NCBI GenBank assembly: GCA_041288195.1 | Contig: JBGGME010000281.1 | Span: 1-17,123, forward strand | Length of the DNA: 17,123 bases | Direction of reading: 5' to 3' | DNA from: AWTP1-13 sp041288195 | GTDB taxonomy: Bacteria; Pseudomonadota; Alphaproteobacteria; Rhizobiales; Hyphomicrobiaceae | In this document: in pieces, positions 16,459-17,123 of the stretch | How positions within the stretch are numbered: the first letter of the stretch is position 1 | How the letters are laid out: the number at the start of each line of letters is the position of its first letter | The notes under the pieces: model-generated | Databases searched by the model: none | Told to the model about the DNA's origin: nothing | Seen by the model: the letters and a program-made list of their open reading frames with translations, nothing else | Position numbers and translations under genes: made by a program

Positions 16459-17123
16459 GTGCCAAAGGACACCACACGCCCTGCCCCTGAGCGCGGTCCC
16501 GGGACGCCCGCGCCAATCGCCGTGCTGGTGGCAGGCGGTCTGCTTTCCAACATCCTCGTCAACGCGCTCTGCGGTCACTTCGGGCCGATCGCCGTGCTGC
16601 AGGAAACGCCCGAGGCAAAGCTCGCGATCGTGCGCCGCCGGGCGCGGCTCGTCGGCTGGCGGCAGGCGCTCGGCCAGGCGGCTTTCGGCGTGGTGCAGAA
16701 GATCATCGCGCGCAGGAGCGCACCCCGCCTCGCCGCGATCTGGAGCCGGCACGGACTTGACCCGCGCCCCAATCCCGCGATCCCGCGGCGCGCCGTCGGC
16801 TCGGTGAACTCGGAAGCCTGCCGGGATGCCCTGCGCGAGCTGCGGCCGAAAGTGGTGGTCGTCTACGGTACCCGCATCATCAGGCGCCCGACGCTGCAGT
16901 GCACGCCCGCGCCGTTCATCAACTACCACGCCGGCGTCAACCCCAAGTATCGCGGCCAGAACGGTGCCTACTGGGCGCGCAGCAACGCCGATGCCGAGCA
17001 TGCCGGCATTACAGTGCACCTCGTCGACGAGGGGGTCGACACCGGCGGCATCCTCTACCAGGCGCGTGCCGACTTTCAGCCGGACGACAACATCTCGACC
17101 TACCAGCACCGGCAGATCGCCGT
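16459..17123 (+). CDS. Formyltransferase family protein, 3' truncated by the window edge
   Basis: The frame is open from GTG 16459 to the last base, giving 221 residues. The start of the Rossmann-like fold is APIAVLVAGGLLSNILVNAL. The formyltransferase catalytic set is visible: Asn and His in FINYHAGVNPKYRGQNG (around 154-170) and the Asp in HLVDEGVDTGGIL. These enzymes move a formyl group from 10-formyl-tetrahydrofolate to an amine. The acceptor here may be methionyl-tRNA, a purine precursor or an amino sugar. A basic helical insert between about 60 and 90 (IVRRRARLVGWRQALGQAAF) is unlike classical Fmt and suggests a sugar- or small-molecule-type enzyme. GTG 16459 lacks a strong ribosome site, so the start is uncertain. 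It begins 28 bases after the Clp-N gene and may share its transcript. Confidence 0.85.
   Translation, partial: MPKDTTRPAPERGPGTPAPIAVLVAGGLLSNILVNALCGHFGPIAVLQETPEAKLAIVRRRARLVGWRQALGQAAFGVVQKIIARRSAPRLAAIWSRHGLDPRPNPAIPRRAVGSVNSEACRDALRELRPKVVVVYGTRIIRRPTLQCTPAPFINYHAGVNPKYRGQNGAYWARSNADAEHAGITVHLVDEGVDTGGILYQARADFQPDDNISTYQHRQIA

Noticed and set aside
15006..16562. A long open frame antisense to the Clp-N gene (518 codons), plus other long antisense frames over ppdK and pyrC
   Set aside because: High GC removes stop codons from shadow frames. These have no recognisable domains, and their residue make-up (Arg/Gly/Ala-rich) mirrors the real genes opposite.

Overview
This window is high-GC DNA with tightly packed genes on both strands. 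It reads as the chromosome of an alphaproteobacterium, most likely of the order Hyphomicrobiales (Rhizobiales). The main pointers are a NadQ-type NAD regulator, a TIGR02301-family secreted protein, an alphaproteobacterial-type dihydroorotase carrying DTQVHFREPG, and intergenic palindromes of the 'GTCATCCCGG...CCGGGATCCA' type. The genus cannot be resolved from the sequence alone. No phage, insertion sequence, CRISPR array, tRNA or rRNA was seen.

Layout. (a) 1-2650, plus strand: the 3' five-sixths of pyruvate, phosphate dikinase (ppdK), then a RidA-family gene 30 bases later. (b) 2647-7051, minus strand: a possible operon ygfZ > tag > HD hydrolase > dual-specificity phosphatase (reading from 7051 downward), then the NAD regulator, a paired-palindrome repeat and a 72-residue membrane protein. 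The membrane gene and ridA converge and share a CTAG tetranucleotide in which both stop codons are embedded. (c) 7179-8504, plus: a class I dihydroorotase-like gene, divergent from ygfZ, with a palindrome-rich leader. (d) 8635-9693, plus: a kinase-fold phosphotransferase of visibly lower GC and different codon use, probably acquired. (e) 9820-11429, minus: an L,D-transpeptidase and an unrecognised membrane-anchored protein. (f) 11482-12141, plus: a LysE-family exporter, followed by a second paired-hairpin repeat. (g) 12261-14647, minus: a small conserved hypothetical, a TIGR02301 protein, an EamA/DMT transporter and a NUDIX hydrolase. (h) 14922-17123, plus: a 502-residue protein with two Clp N-terminal repeats and a long coiled coil but no AAA+ ATPase, then the start of a formyltransferase gene that runs off the window.

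Most genes are housekeeping: central carbon metabolism, Fe-S maintenance, alkylation repair, NAD control, pyrimidine-type hydrolysis, wall crosslinking and export. There is no obvious defence or mobile system. The most unusual items are the Clp-N/coiled-coil protein, the dihydroorotase with a substituted first metal histidine and structured leader, the NUDIX-derived regulator with a degenerate catalytic box, the RidA protein without the deaminase arginine, and two paired-hairpin intergenic elements.
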